A DNA stretch of 64,000 nucleotides from Polaromonas sp. (GCF_016185115.1 NZ_JACPOF010000030.1:124001-188000); one strand, 5' to 3'; counted from the stretch's first letter, positions 32,209 through 41,391 are shown. A program made the numbers and translations. Notes: generated from the sequence alone by a model not told the origin.

Positions 32209-32904
32209 ATGACTGCTGAAATCATTGCCATCCCGCGCGCCGCGCTGCACGAACAGGTGGCCCACCGCCTGCGGCAGATGCTGGTGGAAAACCGCATTGC
32301 ACCGGGCGCCAAACTCAATGAGCGTGAGTTGAGCGAGGTGCTCAATGTCTCGCGCACGCCGCTGCGCGAAGCCATCAAGATGCTGGCCGCCGAAGGCCTG
32401 GTCGAACTGCTGACCAACCGCGGCGCGATAGCGGTCGAGCTGACCGAGGCCGACGTGCTCAATACCTTTGAAGTCATGGCCGGGCTGGAGGCCCAGTCGG
32501 GTGAACTGGCCGCGCAGCGCATCACCGATGCCGAGCTGGTTGAAATCAAGGCCATGCACTTTGAAATGCTGGCCGCGTACACACGACGCGACCTGCCGGC
32601 GTACTACAGGCTCAACTCCGCCATTCACAGCGCCATCAATGCCGCCGCCAAAAACCCGGTGCTGACCATCACCTACCAGCAGGTCAATGCCCGTTTGCAA
32701 GCGCTGCGATTCAGGTCCAACCAGGATGGTGAAAAGTGGAAAGCCGCCGTGAAGGAACACGAGCAGATGATCAGCGCACTGGAAGCGCGCGATGCCGCAG
32801 CCATGCGCCAGGTGCTGCTGGACCACCTGGAGCACAAGCGAGATGTGGTGGTTGAACAATTGCGCGCCGCCAAAAACACTGCCACCGATAAAGCCAAAGC
32901 CTGA
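32209..32904 (+). CDS. GntR-family (FCD) transcriptional regulator
   Basis: A 231-residue regulator. The winged helix covers about residues 10-75 (ALHEQVAHRLRQMLVENRIA, LNERELSEVLNVSRTPLREA, LAAEGLVELLTNRG). The FCD domain begins at LTEADVLNTFEVMAGLEAQS and includes YYRLNSAIHSAINAAAKNP and HEQMISALEARDAAAMRQVL. Its stop codon overlaps the start of the FAD/Fe-S dehydrogenase by one base, so the two are cotranscribed. It is divergent from the aminotransferase and probably autoregulates through the twin TTGCATACAAA sites. Effector not known. Confidence 0.88.
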   Translation: MTAEIIAIPRAALHEQVAHRLRQMLVENRIAPGAKLNERELSEVLNVSRTPLREAIKMLAAEGLVELLTNRGAIAVELTEADVLNTFEVMAGLEAQSGELAAQRITDAELVEIKAMHFEMLAAYTRRDLPAYYRLNSAIHSAINAAAKNPVLTITYQQVNARLQALRFRSNQDGEKWKAAVKEHEQMISALEARDAAAMRQVLLDHLEHKRDVVVEQLRAAKNTATDKAKA

Positions 32905-35900
32905 TGAATGCTCCCCTGCCCCTGAAAGTGGTGCGCGCAGCTGCCGCCCACGACGAGAACACCAATTACGACGGCGTCGCCCGCATCAGCAACGAGGTCG
33001 CCGGCAAACTGGCTGCCCGGCTGGCCTCGGAGACCGGTGGTGAAGTGCTGTTCAGCGGCGCAGACCGGGGCCGCTACGCCACCGATGCATCGATCTACCA
33101 GATGACACCGGTGGGGGCGTTTGTGCCGCGCATCATGCCGGACGTCAAAACCGCGCTTGATATCTGCCGCGACATGGGTGTGCCCATCGTGGCGCGCGGC
33201 GCGGGTACATCACAGTGCGGCCAGACGGTGGGCGCGGGCCTGGTGGTGGACTATTCAAAACACCTGCGCAACATCATTGACCTTGACGTCGCCAACCGCA
33301 CCGTCGAGGTCGAGCCTGGCATCGTGCTGGACCACCTCAATGCCGCGCTGAAAAAGCACGGACTCTGGTACCCGGTCGATGTGTCAACCAGCGCGCAGGC
33401 AACATTGGGCGGCATGGCCGGCAACAACTCCTGCGGCAGCCGCAGCATTGCTTACGGCAACATGGTGCACAACGTGCTGGGCCTGCAGGCCTGGACATCC
33501 GACAGCACCCTGCTGCAGCTCGGCCCTTACGCACAAAGCAGCGGCAAGGCACGTGAGCTGGGCGATTACGTGCGCGGACTGGCGCAGCAGCTGCAACCGG
33601 AGATTGCGGCGCGCTGGCCCAAGGTGATGCGGCGCGTGGCGGGCTACAACCTGGACATCTTCAACAACCAGAGCGAGCGGCCCTACACCGCCGACGGCTC
33701 GGTCAACCTGGCGCACCTGCTGATTGGCAGCGAAGGCACGCTGGGCCTGACGAAATCACTCACACTCAAACTCAGCGAGCTGCCGCAGGCCAAGGTGCTG
33801 GGCGTGGTGAACTTCCCGACCTTTTACCGCGCCATGGATGCGGCCCAGCACATCGTGAAGATTGGCGACGGCACGCTGACAGCGGTTGAGCTGGTAGACC
33901 GCACCATGATTGATTTGTCGCTGCAAAACCCGGTGTTTGCGCCCACGGTGCGCAGCGCACTGATCGGCGAGCCGGCGGCCGTGCTGCTGGTTGAGTTTTC
34001 AGGTGCGAACAAAACGGAACTGCTGCCAAAACTCAAACGCCTGGGCGAGCTGATGGGCGATTTGCTGCTGCCCGATTCAGTTGTTGAACTGGTGGATGAC
34101 GCCGCGCAGAAAGCCCTGTGGGAAGTGCGCAAGGCGGGCCTGAACATCATGATGAGCCTGAAGGGCGACGGCAAGCCGGTGAGTTTTATTGAAGACTGCG
34201 CCGTGCCGCTGGAGCACCTGGCCGAGTACACCGACGCGCTGACAGAGGTGTTCAGAAAATACGGCAGCAAGGGCACCTGGTACGCGCACGCATCGGTCGG
34301 CACGCTGCATGTGCGGCCGATTCTGGATATGCGGCGCGAGGGCGCCCCCAGGATGCGTGCGATTGCCGAAGAGGCCTCGGCGCTGGTCAAAAAATTCAAG
34401 GGCGCCTACAGCGGTGAGCATGGCGACGGCCTGTGCCGCGGCGAATGGATCGAATGGCAGTTTGGCCCGAAGATTACCGAAGCGTTTGCCGGCATCAAGC
34501 AGGCGATGGACCCGCTCAACCTGCTCTGCCCCAAACGCATGATTGAGCCGCCGCGCATGGACGACACGCGGCTGATGCGCTTTCCGCCCAGCTACAGCGT
34601 GATACCGATTCGCACCGCGCTCGACTGGCGCGCATGGGATGTGCAGAACGACCCGGTGACCGAACTCACCAGCGCACCCGGCAGCGGCGGCGACCCGGCC
34701 AGCGGTTTTGCCAAGGCCGTGGAGATGTGCAACAACAACGGCCACTGCCGCAAGTTTGACGCCGGCACCATGTGCCCGAGCTACCGGGTAACGCGTGATG
34801 AAAAAGATTCGACGCGCGGCCGGGCGAACACCCTGCGACTTGCCTTGTCAGGTCAAATCGGGGCGCCCTCACCCCTGCCCTCTCCCAAGGGGAGAGGGCG
34901 TGAATCCGGATTGCCCCCTCGCCCGCTGGCGGGAGAGGGTTGGGGTGAGGGCTCTCTGGAAGCTGTCAAAGATGCGCTGGACCTGTGCGTCGGCTGCAAG
35001 GGCTGCAAGCGCGACTGCCCGACCGGCGTCGACATGGCGAAGATGAAGGTCGAGTTTTTGCATCACTACAAGGCAAAACACGGCTTCACGCTGAAAGACA
35101 AACTTGTCGCCCGCCTGCCCGAGTACGCCGCGCTGGCCAGCCGCTTCGCGCCGCTGCTGAACTTACGCGACCGCATTCCCGGGCTTGCGAAGCTGAGTGA
35201 AAAACTGACCGGCTTTTCAAGCCAACGCACATTGCCGAAGTGGCAGCGCAAGACCTTCTTCAATACGCCATCTCAATCGGCCACGCGTGAAGAAGTGCTG
35301 GCCGCCGCCAAACCTGCGGTGCTGTTTGTCGACACCTTCAACGGTTACTTTGAGTCAGGCAACGTCCTCGATGCCCTGAAGGTGCTGCAGGCTGCGGGCT
35401 ACACGGTGCACATCGCCACCAAAAAGAAGGCCGACGGCAAGGCCCTCTGCTGCGGTCGTACTTATCTGGCGGGCGGCATGGTGCAGGAAGCGAAACTCAA
35501 GGCTGCCGAACTCGTAGGCGCCCTGCTGCCTTTTGCAGACAAGGGCATTCCCATCGTCGGGCTGGAGCCATCCTGCCTGCTCACGCTGCGTGATGAAACC
35601 CTGGTCATGGGCCTGGGTGATGCGGCGGTCACGGTCAGCAAGCACGCGCTGCTGCTTGAAGAGTTCCTGGCGCATGAAGCTGCTGCCGGCAAGCTTGATG
35701 CGCTGAAGGCCGCGCTGCAGCCGGTGACGCAACCCATATTGCTGCATGGCCACTGCCACCAGAAAGCCTTTGGCGCGGTCAGCCCCATCATGGATGTACT
35801 CAAGCTGATTCCCGGGGCGAAGCCGGAGCTGATCGAGTCCAGTTGCTGCGGCATGGCGGGCAGCTTTGGCTACGAGGCCAGCCACTATGAGGTGTCGATG

Positions 35901-36056
35901 CAGATGGCTGAACTGAGCCTGCTACCGGCGGTGCGCAAACAGCCAGATGCCATCGTGGTGGCAGACGGCACCAGTTGCCGCCACCAGATCAGGGACGGCG
36001 CGCAGCGGGAGGCGATTCACGTCGCCGCCCTGCTGGCGCAGCAATTGCCCGGCTGA
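32904..36056 (+). CDS. FAD-linked oxidase/4Fe-4S dehydrogenase fusion (YdiJ/D-2-hydroxyacid dehydrogenase-like)
   Basis: A 1050-residue fusion protein. Order of parts: FAD-binding type 4 domain (VPIVARGAGTSQCGQTVGAG, about residue 100; LGGMAGNNSCGSRS near 170); FAD-oxidase C-terminal domain (HVRPILDMRR, GEHGDGLCRGEWIEWQFG); ferredoxin domain with Cys609, 615, 624 and the CxxCxxCxxxCP cluster Cys695, 698, 701, 705; then two CCG domains (LCCGRTYLAGG, SCCGMAGSFGYEASHYE). This is the YdiJ/GlcD-GlpC-type layout, which oxidises a D-2-hydroxyacid and passes electrons through Fe-S clusters. It is about 30 residues longer than E. coli YdiJ. The surplus is largely a palindromic repeat inserted in frame at 34866-34951. 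The substrate is unknown; the linked aminotransferase hints at glyoxylate-related acids. Confidence 0.88.
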   Translation: MNAPLPLKVVRAAAAHDENTNYDGVARISNEVAGKLAARLASETGGEVLFSGADRGRYATDASIYQMTPVGAFVPRIMPDVKTALDICRDMGVPIVARGAGTSQCGQTVGAGLVVDYSKHLRNIIDLDVANRTVEVEPGIVLDHLNAALKKHGLWYPVDVSTSAQATLGGMAGNNSCGSRSIAYGNMVHNVLGLQAWTSDSTLLQLGPYAQSSGKARELGDYVRGLAQQLQPEIAARWPKVMRRVAGYNLDIFNNQSERPYTADGSVNLAHLLIGSEGTLGLTKSLTLKLSELPQAKVLGVVNFPTFYRAMDAAQHIVKIGDGTLTAVELVDRTMIDLSLQNPVFAPTVRSALIGEPAAVLLVEFSGANKTELLPKLKRLGELMGDLLLPDSVVELVDDAAQKALWEVRKAGLNIMMSLKGDGKPVSFIEDCAVPLEHLAEYTDALTEVFRKYGSKGTWYAHASVGTLHVRPILDMRREGAPRMRAIAEEASALVKKFKGAYSGEHGDGLCRGEWIEWQFGPKITEAFAGIKQAMDPLNLLCPKRMIEPPRMDDTRLMRFPPSYSVIPIRTALDWRAWDVQNDPVTELTSAPGSGGDPASGFAKAVEMCNNNGHCRKFDAGTMCPSYRVTRDEKDSTRGRANTLRLALSGQIGAPSPLPSPKGRGRESGLPPRPLAGEGWGEGSLEAVKDALDLCVGCKGCKRDCPTGVDMAKMKVEFLHHYKAKHGFTLKDKLVARLPEYAALASRFAPLLNLRDRIPGLAKLSEKLTGFSSQRTLPKWQRKTFFNTPSQSATREEVLAAAKPAVLFVDTFNGYFESGNVLDALKVLQAAGYTVHIATKKKADGKALCCGRTYLAGGMVQEAKLKAAELVGALLPFADKGIPIVGLEPSCLLTLRDETLVMGLGDAAVTVSKHALLLEEFLAHEAAAGKLDALKAALQPVTQPILLHGHCHQKAFGAVSPIMDVLKLIPGAKPELIESSCCGMAGSFGYEASHYEVSMQMAELSLLPAVRKQPDAIVVADGTSCRHQIRDGAQREAIHVAALLAQQLPG
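34866..34951. repeat. Palindromic repeat inserted in frame within the FAD/Fe-S dehydrogenase gene
   Basis: Outer arms CCCTCACCC and GGGTGAGGG enclose two further hairpins, CCCTCTCCC-AA-GGGGAGAGGG and CCCTCGCCCG-CTGG-CGGGAGAGGG. It is translated without a stop or frameshift as residues 655-683 (SPLPSPKGRGRE... and PLAGEGWGEG), lying between the two cysteine clusters of the ferredoxin domain. This repeat type is common between genes in Proteobacteria; here it sits in a linker of a coding gene. Confidence 0.85.
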
Positions 36057-36098
36057 GGCGTACCCGGCAGCGGGCACAGGCTCGCGGTGTAAAGTCAG

Positions 36099-37046
36099 AT
36101 GATGCACCTCGCCGACATCCTGACCATCACCCTGAACCCGGCGCTGGACGTGTCGACGTCCACAGACAAGGTGATGGACACACACAAGCTCCGTTGCACA
36201 GCGGCGGTCTTTCACCCAGGCGGTGGCGGCATCAACGTAGCGCGCGTGCTGCAGCGGCTGGGCAGCAACTGCCTGGCGTTGTACCCGGCGGGCGGCATGA
36301 ACGGCCAGCGCCTGCGCCAGCTGCTGGACCAGGAGCAGGTGCGCAGCCATGGCATCGCCATTGCAGGCGAGACGCGCGAGAGCTTTCATGTCCACGAAAC
36401 CTCCAGCGGGCGCGATTTCCGCTTTGTACTGCCGGGGCCAACCCTGAGTCCGCCGGAATGGCAGGCCTGCCTCGACGCCTTCAGCGCCCTCGAAGTGCCG
36501 CCTGCTTATCTGGTGGCCAGCGGCAGCCTGCCGCCCGGGGCGCCCGACGACTTTTACGCACGGCTGGCAAGACTGGCCCGCATGCGCGGTAGCCGACTGG
36601 TGCTGGACAGCTCGGGCCCGGCGCTCGCTGCAGCGCTGGCCGAAGGGGTTTACATGGTCAAACCCAGTCTGGGAGAGTTACGCGAACTGACAGGCTTGCC
36701 GCTGAGCACCGGGCCGCAGCGGCTCGAGGCGGCGCAGCGCATCATAGGGAAAGGACAGGCGCAAGTCGTGGCGCTGTCGCTGGGCGAAGACGGTGCCCTG
36801 CTGGTCACCGTGGACAGGGCATTGCGGGCTGGCGCCGTGCCGGTGAAGGTGGCCAGCACCATAGGCGCGGGCGACAGTTTTGTCGGCGGCCTGGTCTGGG
36901 CCTTCAGCCGCAGTGCCGATCTGGAACAGGTGTTCCGCTATGGCATGGCCTCGGCGGCGGCCGCCCTGCTCACCCAGGGAACCGCACTTTGCCAGCCCTC
37001 GGATGTGGAAAGGCTCTGCAGCGAAGTCGTCATCACGCCAGTCTGA
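36099..37046 (+). CDS. pfkB: 6-Phosphofructokinase, PfkB (ribokinase) family
   Basis: A 315-residue sugar kinase, closely parallel to E. coli Pfk-2. It has the N-terminal TITLNPALDVSTSTDKV, then HKLRCTAAVFHPGGGGINVA, the substrate block RFVLPGPTLSP, LVASGSLPPGAP and the catalytic anion hole with base in STIGAGDSFVGGLVW. It phosphorylates fructose-6-phosphate (or tagatose-6-phosphate) with ATP. Two adjacent ATGs (36099 and 36102) are possible starts. It is not clearly in an operon with the dehydrogenase upstream (42-bp gap) and is convergent with lgt. Confidence 0.9.
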   Translation: MMHLADILTITLNPALDVSTSTDKVMDTHKLRCTAAVFHPGGGGINVARVLQRLGSNCLALYPAGGMNGQRLRQLLDQEQVRSHGIAIAGETRESFHVHETSSGRDFRFVLPGPTLSPPEWQACLDAFSALEVPPAYLVASGSLPPGAPDDFYARLARLARMRGSRLVLDSSGPALAAALAEGVYMVKPSLGELRELTGLPLSTGPQRLEAAQRIIGKGQAQVVALSLGEDGALLVTVDRALRAGAVPVKVASTIGAGDSFVGGLVWAFSRSADLEQVFRYGMASAAAALLTQGTALCQPSDVERLCSEVVITPV

Positions 37047-37119
37047 GCGGCGGCGCCCAGGACCTTAAGACGCTACTATTTCGATAGCTGGTGGTGCCCG
37101 TCGCTATTGAACAAAACGA

Positions 37120-37137
37120 GATTTTTATATAAAAATC
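37120..37137. terminator. Palindromic AT-rich terminator between pfkB and lgt
   Basis: GATTTTTATATAAAAATC is a perfect 18-base palindrome, framed by AAAACG on the left and CGTTTT on the right. It lies at the convergent 3' ends of pfkB and lgt and overlaps the lgt stop codon by 2 bp. It probably ends both transcripts. Just upstream, GCTACTATTTCGATAGC (about 37071) is another small hairpin resembling the head of repeat A. Confidence 0.6.
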
Positions 37138-37942
37138 AGGCCCGTTTTGACGCCCAGGCCCAGAGCCAGGCACCGCCCACGATCATGGGAACGCACAGCC
37201 ACTGGCCCATGCTCATGCCCAGCGCAAGAATGCCGAGAAAGTCATCAGGCTCACGGAAGAACTCTGCGATGAACCGGAAAACACCATAGCCAAACAGGAA
37301 GGCACCGGACACCTGGCCCATCTTGCGAGGTTTGCGTGCGTAGAGCCAGAGCAATACAAACAGCAGCAAACCTTCCAGCAGAAACTGGTAGACCTGCGAC
37401 GGGTGGCGCGGCAGCATGGAACCGCTGTGTCTGAACACCATGCCCCAGGGCAGATCGGGCGATGAAAAGCGCCCCCACAGCTCGCCATTGATGAAATTGC
37501 CCACACGCCCCGCCGCCAGCCCCGTCGGCACGCAGGGCGCGATGAAATCCATCACCTGCAGCCACGGGCGCTGGCGTGAATGGGCAAACCAGAGCTGCGA
37601 CACCAGCACACCCAGCATGCCGCCATGAAAACTCATGCCGCCCTGCCAGACATAAAAAATCTCCAGCGGGTGCGAGAGGTAATAACCGGGTTTGTAAAAC
37701 AGGCAATAGCCGATGCGCCCGCCTATGACGACACCCATCACGCCGAGGAAAAGAATGTCTTCGATATCCCGCCGCGCCCAGGCGCCCGGGCCGGTGATGG
37801 AGGCATAAGGCTGATGCCGCAAACGCAGCGTAGCCAGAAAAAAGAAAAGGCCGAAAGCGGCCAGGTAGGTCAGCCCATACCAGTGAACGGCCAGGGGGCC
37901 AAGCTGCAGGGCGACGGGGTTGATTTCAGGGTGAATGAGCAT
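37136..37942 (-). CDS. lgt: Prolipoprotein diacylglyceryl transferase
   Basis: A 268-residue inner-membrane enzyme with about seven helices. Lgt features: AVHWYGLTYLAAFGLFF, GGRIGYCLFYK, WQGGMSFHGGMLG (HGG catalytic region), the family signature GRVGNFINGELWGR and RHPSQVYQFLLEGLLLF. It attaches diacylglycerol from phosphatidylglycerol to the lipobox Cys of prolipoproteins. The ATG at 37942 (MLIHPEINPVALQLG) is the normal family start. The upstream frame to 38038 is not expected to be used. It is divergent from the LysR gene. Confidence 0.97.
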   Translation of the reverse strand: MLIHPEINPVALQLGPLAVHWYGLTYLAAFGLFFFLATLRLRHQPYASITGPGAWARRDIEDILFLGVMGVVIGGRIGYCLFYKPGYYLSHPLEIFYVWQGGMSFHGGMLGVLVSQLWFAHSRQRPWLQVMDFIAPCVPTGLAAGRVGNFINGELWGRFSSPDLPWGMVFRHSGSMLPRHPSQVYQFLLEGLLLFVLLWLYARKPRKMGQVSGAFLFGYGVFRFIAEFFREPDDFLGILALGMSMGQWLCVPMIVGGAWLWAWASKRA

Positions 37943-38106
37943 GGTGGGTATTTTGCACGCTGCCCGTGACCCGCCTGCGTCAGCCGGTTTCGCCAGTGAA
38001 TCGGCAGGCCACCCGCCGTGGCGCCCGGCAAAATGCATTACGCTTCGCCCATGATGACCACCTCAGCATCCCTGTCAGCATCCATGACCCACCCCGCAGG
38101 CCAGAC

Positions 38107-39030
38107 ATGCTGACGCTCAAGCAGGTAGAAGCCGTTTACTGGGTCAGCACCCTGGGCAGCTTCAACGCAGCGGCCGACCGCCTGAACGCCACGCAGTCCA
38201 CCATCTCAAAGCGCATCCTCGACCTCGAAGCCTTTCTGGGCATCGATGTGTTCGAGCGCAACAACCGCGCTCAGCTGACGCTCAAGGGGCGTGAGTTGCT
38301 GGGTGATTTTGAAAAGATGCTTGAGCTGCAGCAAAGCGTGGTGAGCCGCGCCGGCAACGAAAGCTCCTACTCCGGCCGCTTCAGGCTGGGCGTGACCGAG
38401 ATGGTGGCACTGACCTGGCTGCCCGCATTGATCTCGGAAGTCCGCAAGGTCTACCCACTCATCGTGCTCGAACCCAAGGTCGACCACACCACCAAACTCT
38501 GGCCGCAAATGGCCAGCCACCTGCTCGACATGGTGATTTGCCCGCACCTGCAGACCGAAGGCCACCTTTTTGAAACCGTGCAGCTCGGCTTCATGGATTC
38601 AAGCTGGATGTGCCGCCCCGACCTGCTCGACGACCGCAAGGGCGGTCTCCCCATAGAAGACGTGCTGCGGCTGCCGCTGCTGACCTACTCCGAAGGCTCG
38701 CTGCTGCACCAGCGCCTGCTGAAGGCCATTGCCGCCGCCAACATCTGGCACGACAACACCATCGTCTGCAACAGCATGATCGCGCTGGCGGAACTGGCCA
38801 GCGCGGGCCTGGGCGTGACCTACCTGCCGCGCGAATACTTCTCGTCGTATGTCGAATCAGGCAACCTGCGCACCATACAGACCAGCCTGGTGCTGCCGCC
38901 GCTGGAGTACACCGCCGTCCACCGCAGCGATGCCGTGAGTGTGCGGATCGCCGACATTGCGCGCAGCGTATGCGACTTCGGCCGCCCGCGCTGGCACAGG
39001 CGCCAGACCGATACAGCAGCCGTTTCCTGA
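38107..39030 (+). CDS. LysR-family transcriptional regulator (upstream of the RraA/enolase operon)
   Basis: A 307-residue LysR regulator. The HTH is MLTLKQVEAVYWVSTLGSFN with AAADRLNATQSTISKRILDL, followed by the hinge and a type 2 periplasmic-binding-like effector domain (RFRLGVTEMVALTWLPALIS, VDHTTKLWPQMASHLLDMVI, SASAGLGVTYLPREY-like block). The ATG at 38107 follows the family; the upstream frame from 37966 is Arg-rich. It is transcribed toward the 39459-46069 unit across a 428-bp gap and is its most likely regulator. The effector is unknown. Confidence 0.88.
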   Translation: MLTLKQVEAVYWVSTLGSFNAAADRLNATQSTISKRILDLEAFLGIDVFERNNRAQLTLKGRELLGDFEKMLELQQSVVSRAGNESSYSGRFRLGVTEMVALTWLPALISEVRKVYPLIVLEPKVDHTTKLWPQMASHLLDMVICPHLQTEGHLFETVQLGFMDSSWMCRPDLLDDRKGGLPIEDVLRLPLLTYSEGSLLHQRLLKAIAAANIWHDNTIVCNSMIALAELASAGLGVTYLPREYFSSYVESGNLRTIQTSLVLPPLEYTAVHRSDAVSVRIADIARSVCDFGRPRWHRRQTDTAAVS

Positions 39031-39458
39031 GCTGTCACGCGACGGTGAGCGTGACCTCCAGGCGTCTGTGGCCAAGGGTTTGTCCCGCATCCGGGCTTCC
39101 TGCTTTTGCCTATGCTTCAGGCTGCAGGTCAGGAGAGCCAGGGGCTAACTCTCCAGCATTTGTCCTAGCCCTTTCGACGCCATGTCGAATCGAATTAATC
39201 CAACAAGTTAGTAACTTGATATTCCTTTTTGGAATACACAAATAACCCGGCTACCCCGCTTTTCCGGTCAATGGCACCGGGTCGATAGACGTTCGGGTTG
39301 TAAGTTCATCACCAGCTTGTAGATTCAAAAAAGCGATAGCGCTTTGAGAATTTAATTCTCTTTATACGCCGCACCCTGCGTGACATACTGGCGCCCGTTC
39401 AAGGCAAACCGGAAGCACGGTTTCGCCTGATTCCAGTCACAACGAGGAGACATGCACC
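39031..39458. other. 428-bp non-coding leader before the enolase/RraA operon
   Basis: No open frame I can support. It contains AT-rich stretches unlike the flanking genes, an inverted repeat at 39220-39236, and GCGATAGCGC (about 39334). The GAGGAG ribosome-binding site of the next gene is near 39443. It probably holds the operon promoter and the LysR sites. Confidence 0.5.
39220..39236. promoter_or_regulatory. Inverted repeat TATTCC-N5-GGAATA, candidate LysR site
   Basis: Six-base perfect arms around TTTTT form the only strong dyad in the 428-bp leader, 222 bp upstream of the enolase-superfamily gene. The T-N11-A-like spacing fits LysR-type regulator boxes. The regulator could be either LysR protein that flanks the operon. 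Confidence 0.45.
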
Positions 39459-40649
39459 GTGAAGATTGCAAGGATAGAAACGTTTTTCTTCTACCCCGAA
39501 AGCGGCAAAAACCTGCTGTTTTGCCGCATCGAGACCGAAGACGGCCTGCACGGCTGGGGGGAGTCCTATGTCGGCGTCAAGAAGGAACGTGTCGTCGACG
39601 AATACCTGCGGGCCATGGCGCCTTACGTCATCGGCCGCGATGCAAGCAACATCCGTCACACCGCGCAGGTGATGTTCGACGACTTCGCCATCCGCCGGTC
39701 GTCGGTCGATTTTTTCTGTGCATGGAGTGCCATCGAACTGGCGATGTGGGACATCGTCGGCAAGAAGGCCAACATGCCGGTGTACCAGATGCTGGGCGGC
39801 GCCTGCCGCGAGAAGGTGCGAATCTACGCCAACGGCTGGTGGTACGGCGTGACGGACATCGACAGCACGGTCAAACGTGCCTTGCAGGTCAAGGAGATGG
39901 GCTACACCTCGCTGAAATGGGACCCTTTCCCGGGCCCGTGGCGGACGCACATCACCAGGCAGGAAGAAGACTACGCCGTCGACAACGTGCGCGCCATGCG
40001 CGAGGCGCTGGGCCCCGACATGGACCTGCTCATCGACGCACACCGCCGCGTCGCGCCGCACCATTCGATACGCGTGGCCAAAAGGCTGGAAGAGTTCGGC
40101 ATCTTTTGCTACGAGGAGCCCTGCCTGTCTGACAACCTCGACCTGGTGGCCGAAGTGCGGCACGCGATCTCGACACCTGTGGTCACCGGCGAGACGCTCT
40201 ACACCAAGGAAGACTTTGCCCGCGTGCTCGAAAAACGTGCGGCGGACATCCTGAACCCGGACATCTGCGCCGTGGGCGGCCTGACCCAGATGCTGGACAT
40301 TGCGGCCATGGCGCAGCCCCATGCGGTGGCCATCAGCCCGCACAACTACAACAGCACCATCGTAGGCCTTGCAGCGACGGTGCACCTGTCGGCGCTGATC
40401 CCGAACTTTTTGATAGCCGAGTGCTTCATCAACCTGAAGGACGCCTGCGACAGCATCGCCAAACTGGGCCTGACCATCAGCGAAGGCTGGGTCGACCTGC
40501 CGACCACGCCCGGCCTCGGCGTCGACATCGATGTCGAGCAGATGCGCAAGAAACCCTACAAGGATTTTCCGCACAAGGACATGCGCCAGTACTGGGACGA
40601 GTTCCCGCGCAAGAACTATGTGTGGGGCGTGGCCAACGTGACACGCTGA
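39459..40649 (+). CDS. Enolase-superfamily dehydratase (gluconate/galactonate dehydratase-like)
   Basis: A 396-residue mandelate racemase/muconate lactonizing-type enzyme. Blocks seen: IETEDGLHGWGESYVG in the capping domain, YANGWWYG, SLKWDPFPG, the metal ligands in DLLIDAHRR, CYEEPCL and TGETLY, and the C-terminal AISPHNYNS with the His. The YANGW and LK-DPF pattern resembles archaeal gluconate/galactonate dehydratase. It should dehydrate a sugar acid or related hydroxy-acid to a 2-keto-3-deoxy acid. The start is GTG at 39459, chosen because GAGGAG lies about 10 bases upstream; an ATG at 39452 is out of frame. First gene of an eight-gene unit. Confidence 0.88.
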   Translation: MKIARIETFFFYPESGKNLLFCRIETEDGLHGWGESYVGVKKERVVDEYLRAMAPYVIGRDASNIRHTAQVMFDDFAIRRSSVDFFCAWSAIELAMWDIVGKKANMPVYQMLGGACREKVRIYANGWWYGVTDIDSTVKRALQVKEMGYTSLKWDPFPGPWRTHITRQEEDYAVDNVRAMREALGPDMDLLIDAHRRVAPHHSIRVAKRLEEFGIFCYEEPCLSDNLDLVAEVRHAISTPVVTGETLYTKEDFARVLEKRAADILNPDICAVGGLTQMLDIAAMAQPHAVAISPHNYNSTIVGLAATVHLSALIPNFLIAECFINLKDACDSIAKLGLTISEGWVDLPTTPGLGVDIDVEQMRKKPYKDFPHKDMRQYWDEFPRKNYVWGVANVTR

Positions 40650-40699
40650 CACCAGAAACCGACATCAGGCAACCAGAACACCATCACCAAGGACAGTAC

Positions 40700-41380
40700 A
40701 TGACAATGATTGCAGAACAGAAAAAAGCAGCCCAGGCGAAATACATCGGCTACGCCGGCGTTGCATCCGCCACCGCCCATGAAGCCATGGAGCGTCGTGG
40801 CGCCGTGGATTCGCAGATCAAGCCCATCCGGCTGGGCATGCGCCTGCTGGGCCGCGCCTTCACCTGCATATGCCCACCCAACGACAACCTGACCCTGCAT
40901 GCGGCGCTGAAGATGGCATTGCCCGGTGACATCCTCGTCTGCAATGCCGGTGGCTTTACCGAACAGGGCCTGTTCGGCGACGTGATGGGCAGTTGCGGCC
41001 TGGGCCGCGGCCTGGGCGGTTTGCTGGTCGATGGCGGCGTGCGCGATTCCGAAACGCTGGCGCAGGTGGGCTTTTCGGTGTTTTCGCGCGGCATCTCCAT
41101 CAAGGGAACCGTCAAGGAGACCATGGGCCAACTCCAGATTCCAGTCGTCATCGGTGGCGTCATCGTGCACCCCGGCGACCTGGTGATAGGTGATGACGAC
41201 GGCGTCTGCATCGTGCCGCAGGCCGAAATCGAATCCCTGCTGCCGCTGTGCAAGAAGCGCGAGGAAAAGGAAGCGAAGTTCCGCGCCGCCCTGATGGAAG
41301 GCAAGACCACCTGGGACATGCTCAACCTGGAAGAGCTGCTCAAAAGCAAGGGCATCACCTCGCCTTTCGCCAAATCCTGA
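40700..41380 (+). CDS. RraA-like class II aldolase (4-carboxy-4-hydroxy-2-oxoadipate aldolase, LigK/ProA-like)
   Basis: A 226-residue protein of the HMG/CHA aldolase family. It matches the LigK/ProA pattern: ASATAHEAMERRG, LHAALKMALPGDILVCNAGG, LLVDGGVRDSETL with the catalytic Arg-Asp pair, ISIKGTVKETMGQLQIPVVI and HPGDLVIGDDDGVCIVP. Such enzymes cleave 4-hydroxy-2-oxo-dicarboxylates to pyruvate plus a keto-acid using Mg2+. The ATG at 40700 has an AAGGA site. It is the first of three RraA-fold genes in this unit. The physiological substrate is unknown. Confidence 0.85.
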   Translation: MTMIAEQKKAAQAKYIGYAGVASATAHEAMERRGAVDSQIKPIRLGMRLLGRAFTCICPPNDNLTLHAALKMALPGDILVCNAGGFTEQGLFGDVMGSCGLGRGLGGLLVDGGVRDSETLAQVGFSVFSRGISIKGTVKETMGQLQIPVVIGGVIVHPGDLVIGDDDGVCIVPQAEIESLLPLCKKREEKEAKFRAALMEGKTTWDMLNLEELLKSKGITSPFAKS

Positions 41381-41391
41381 GGAGACCGACC

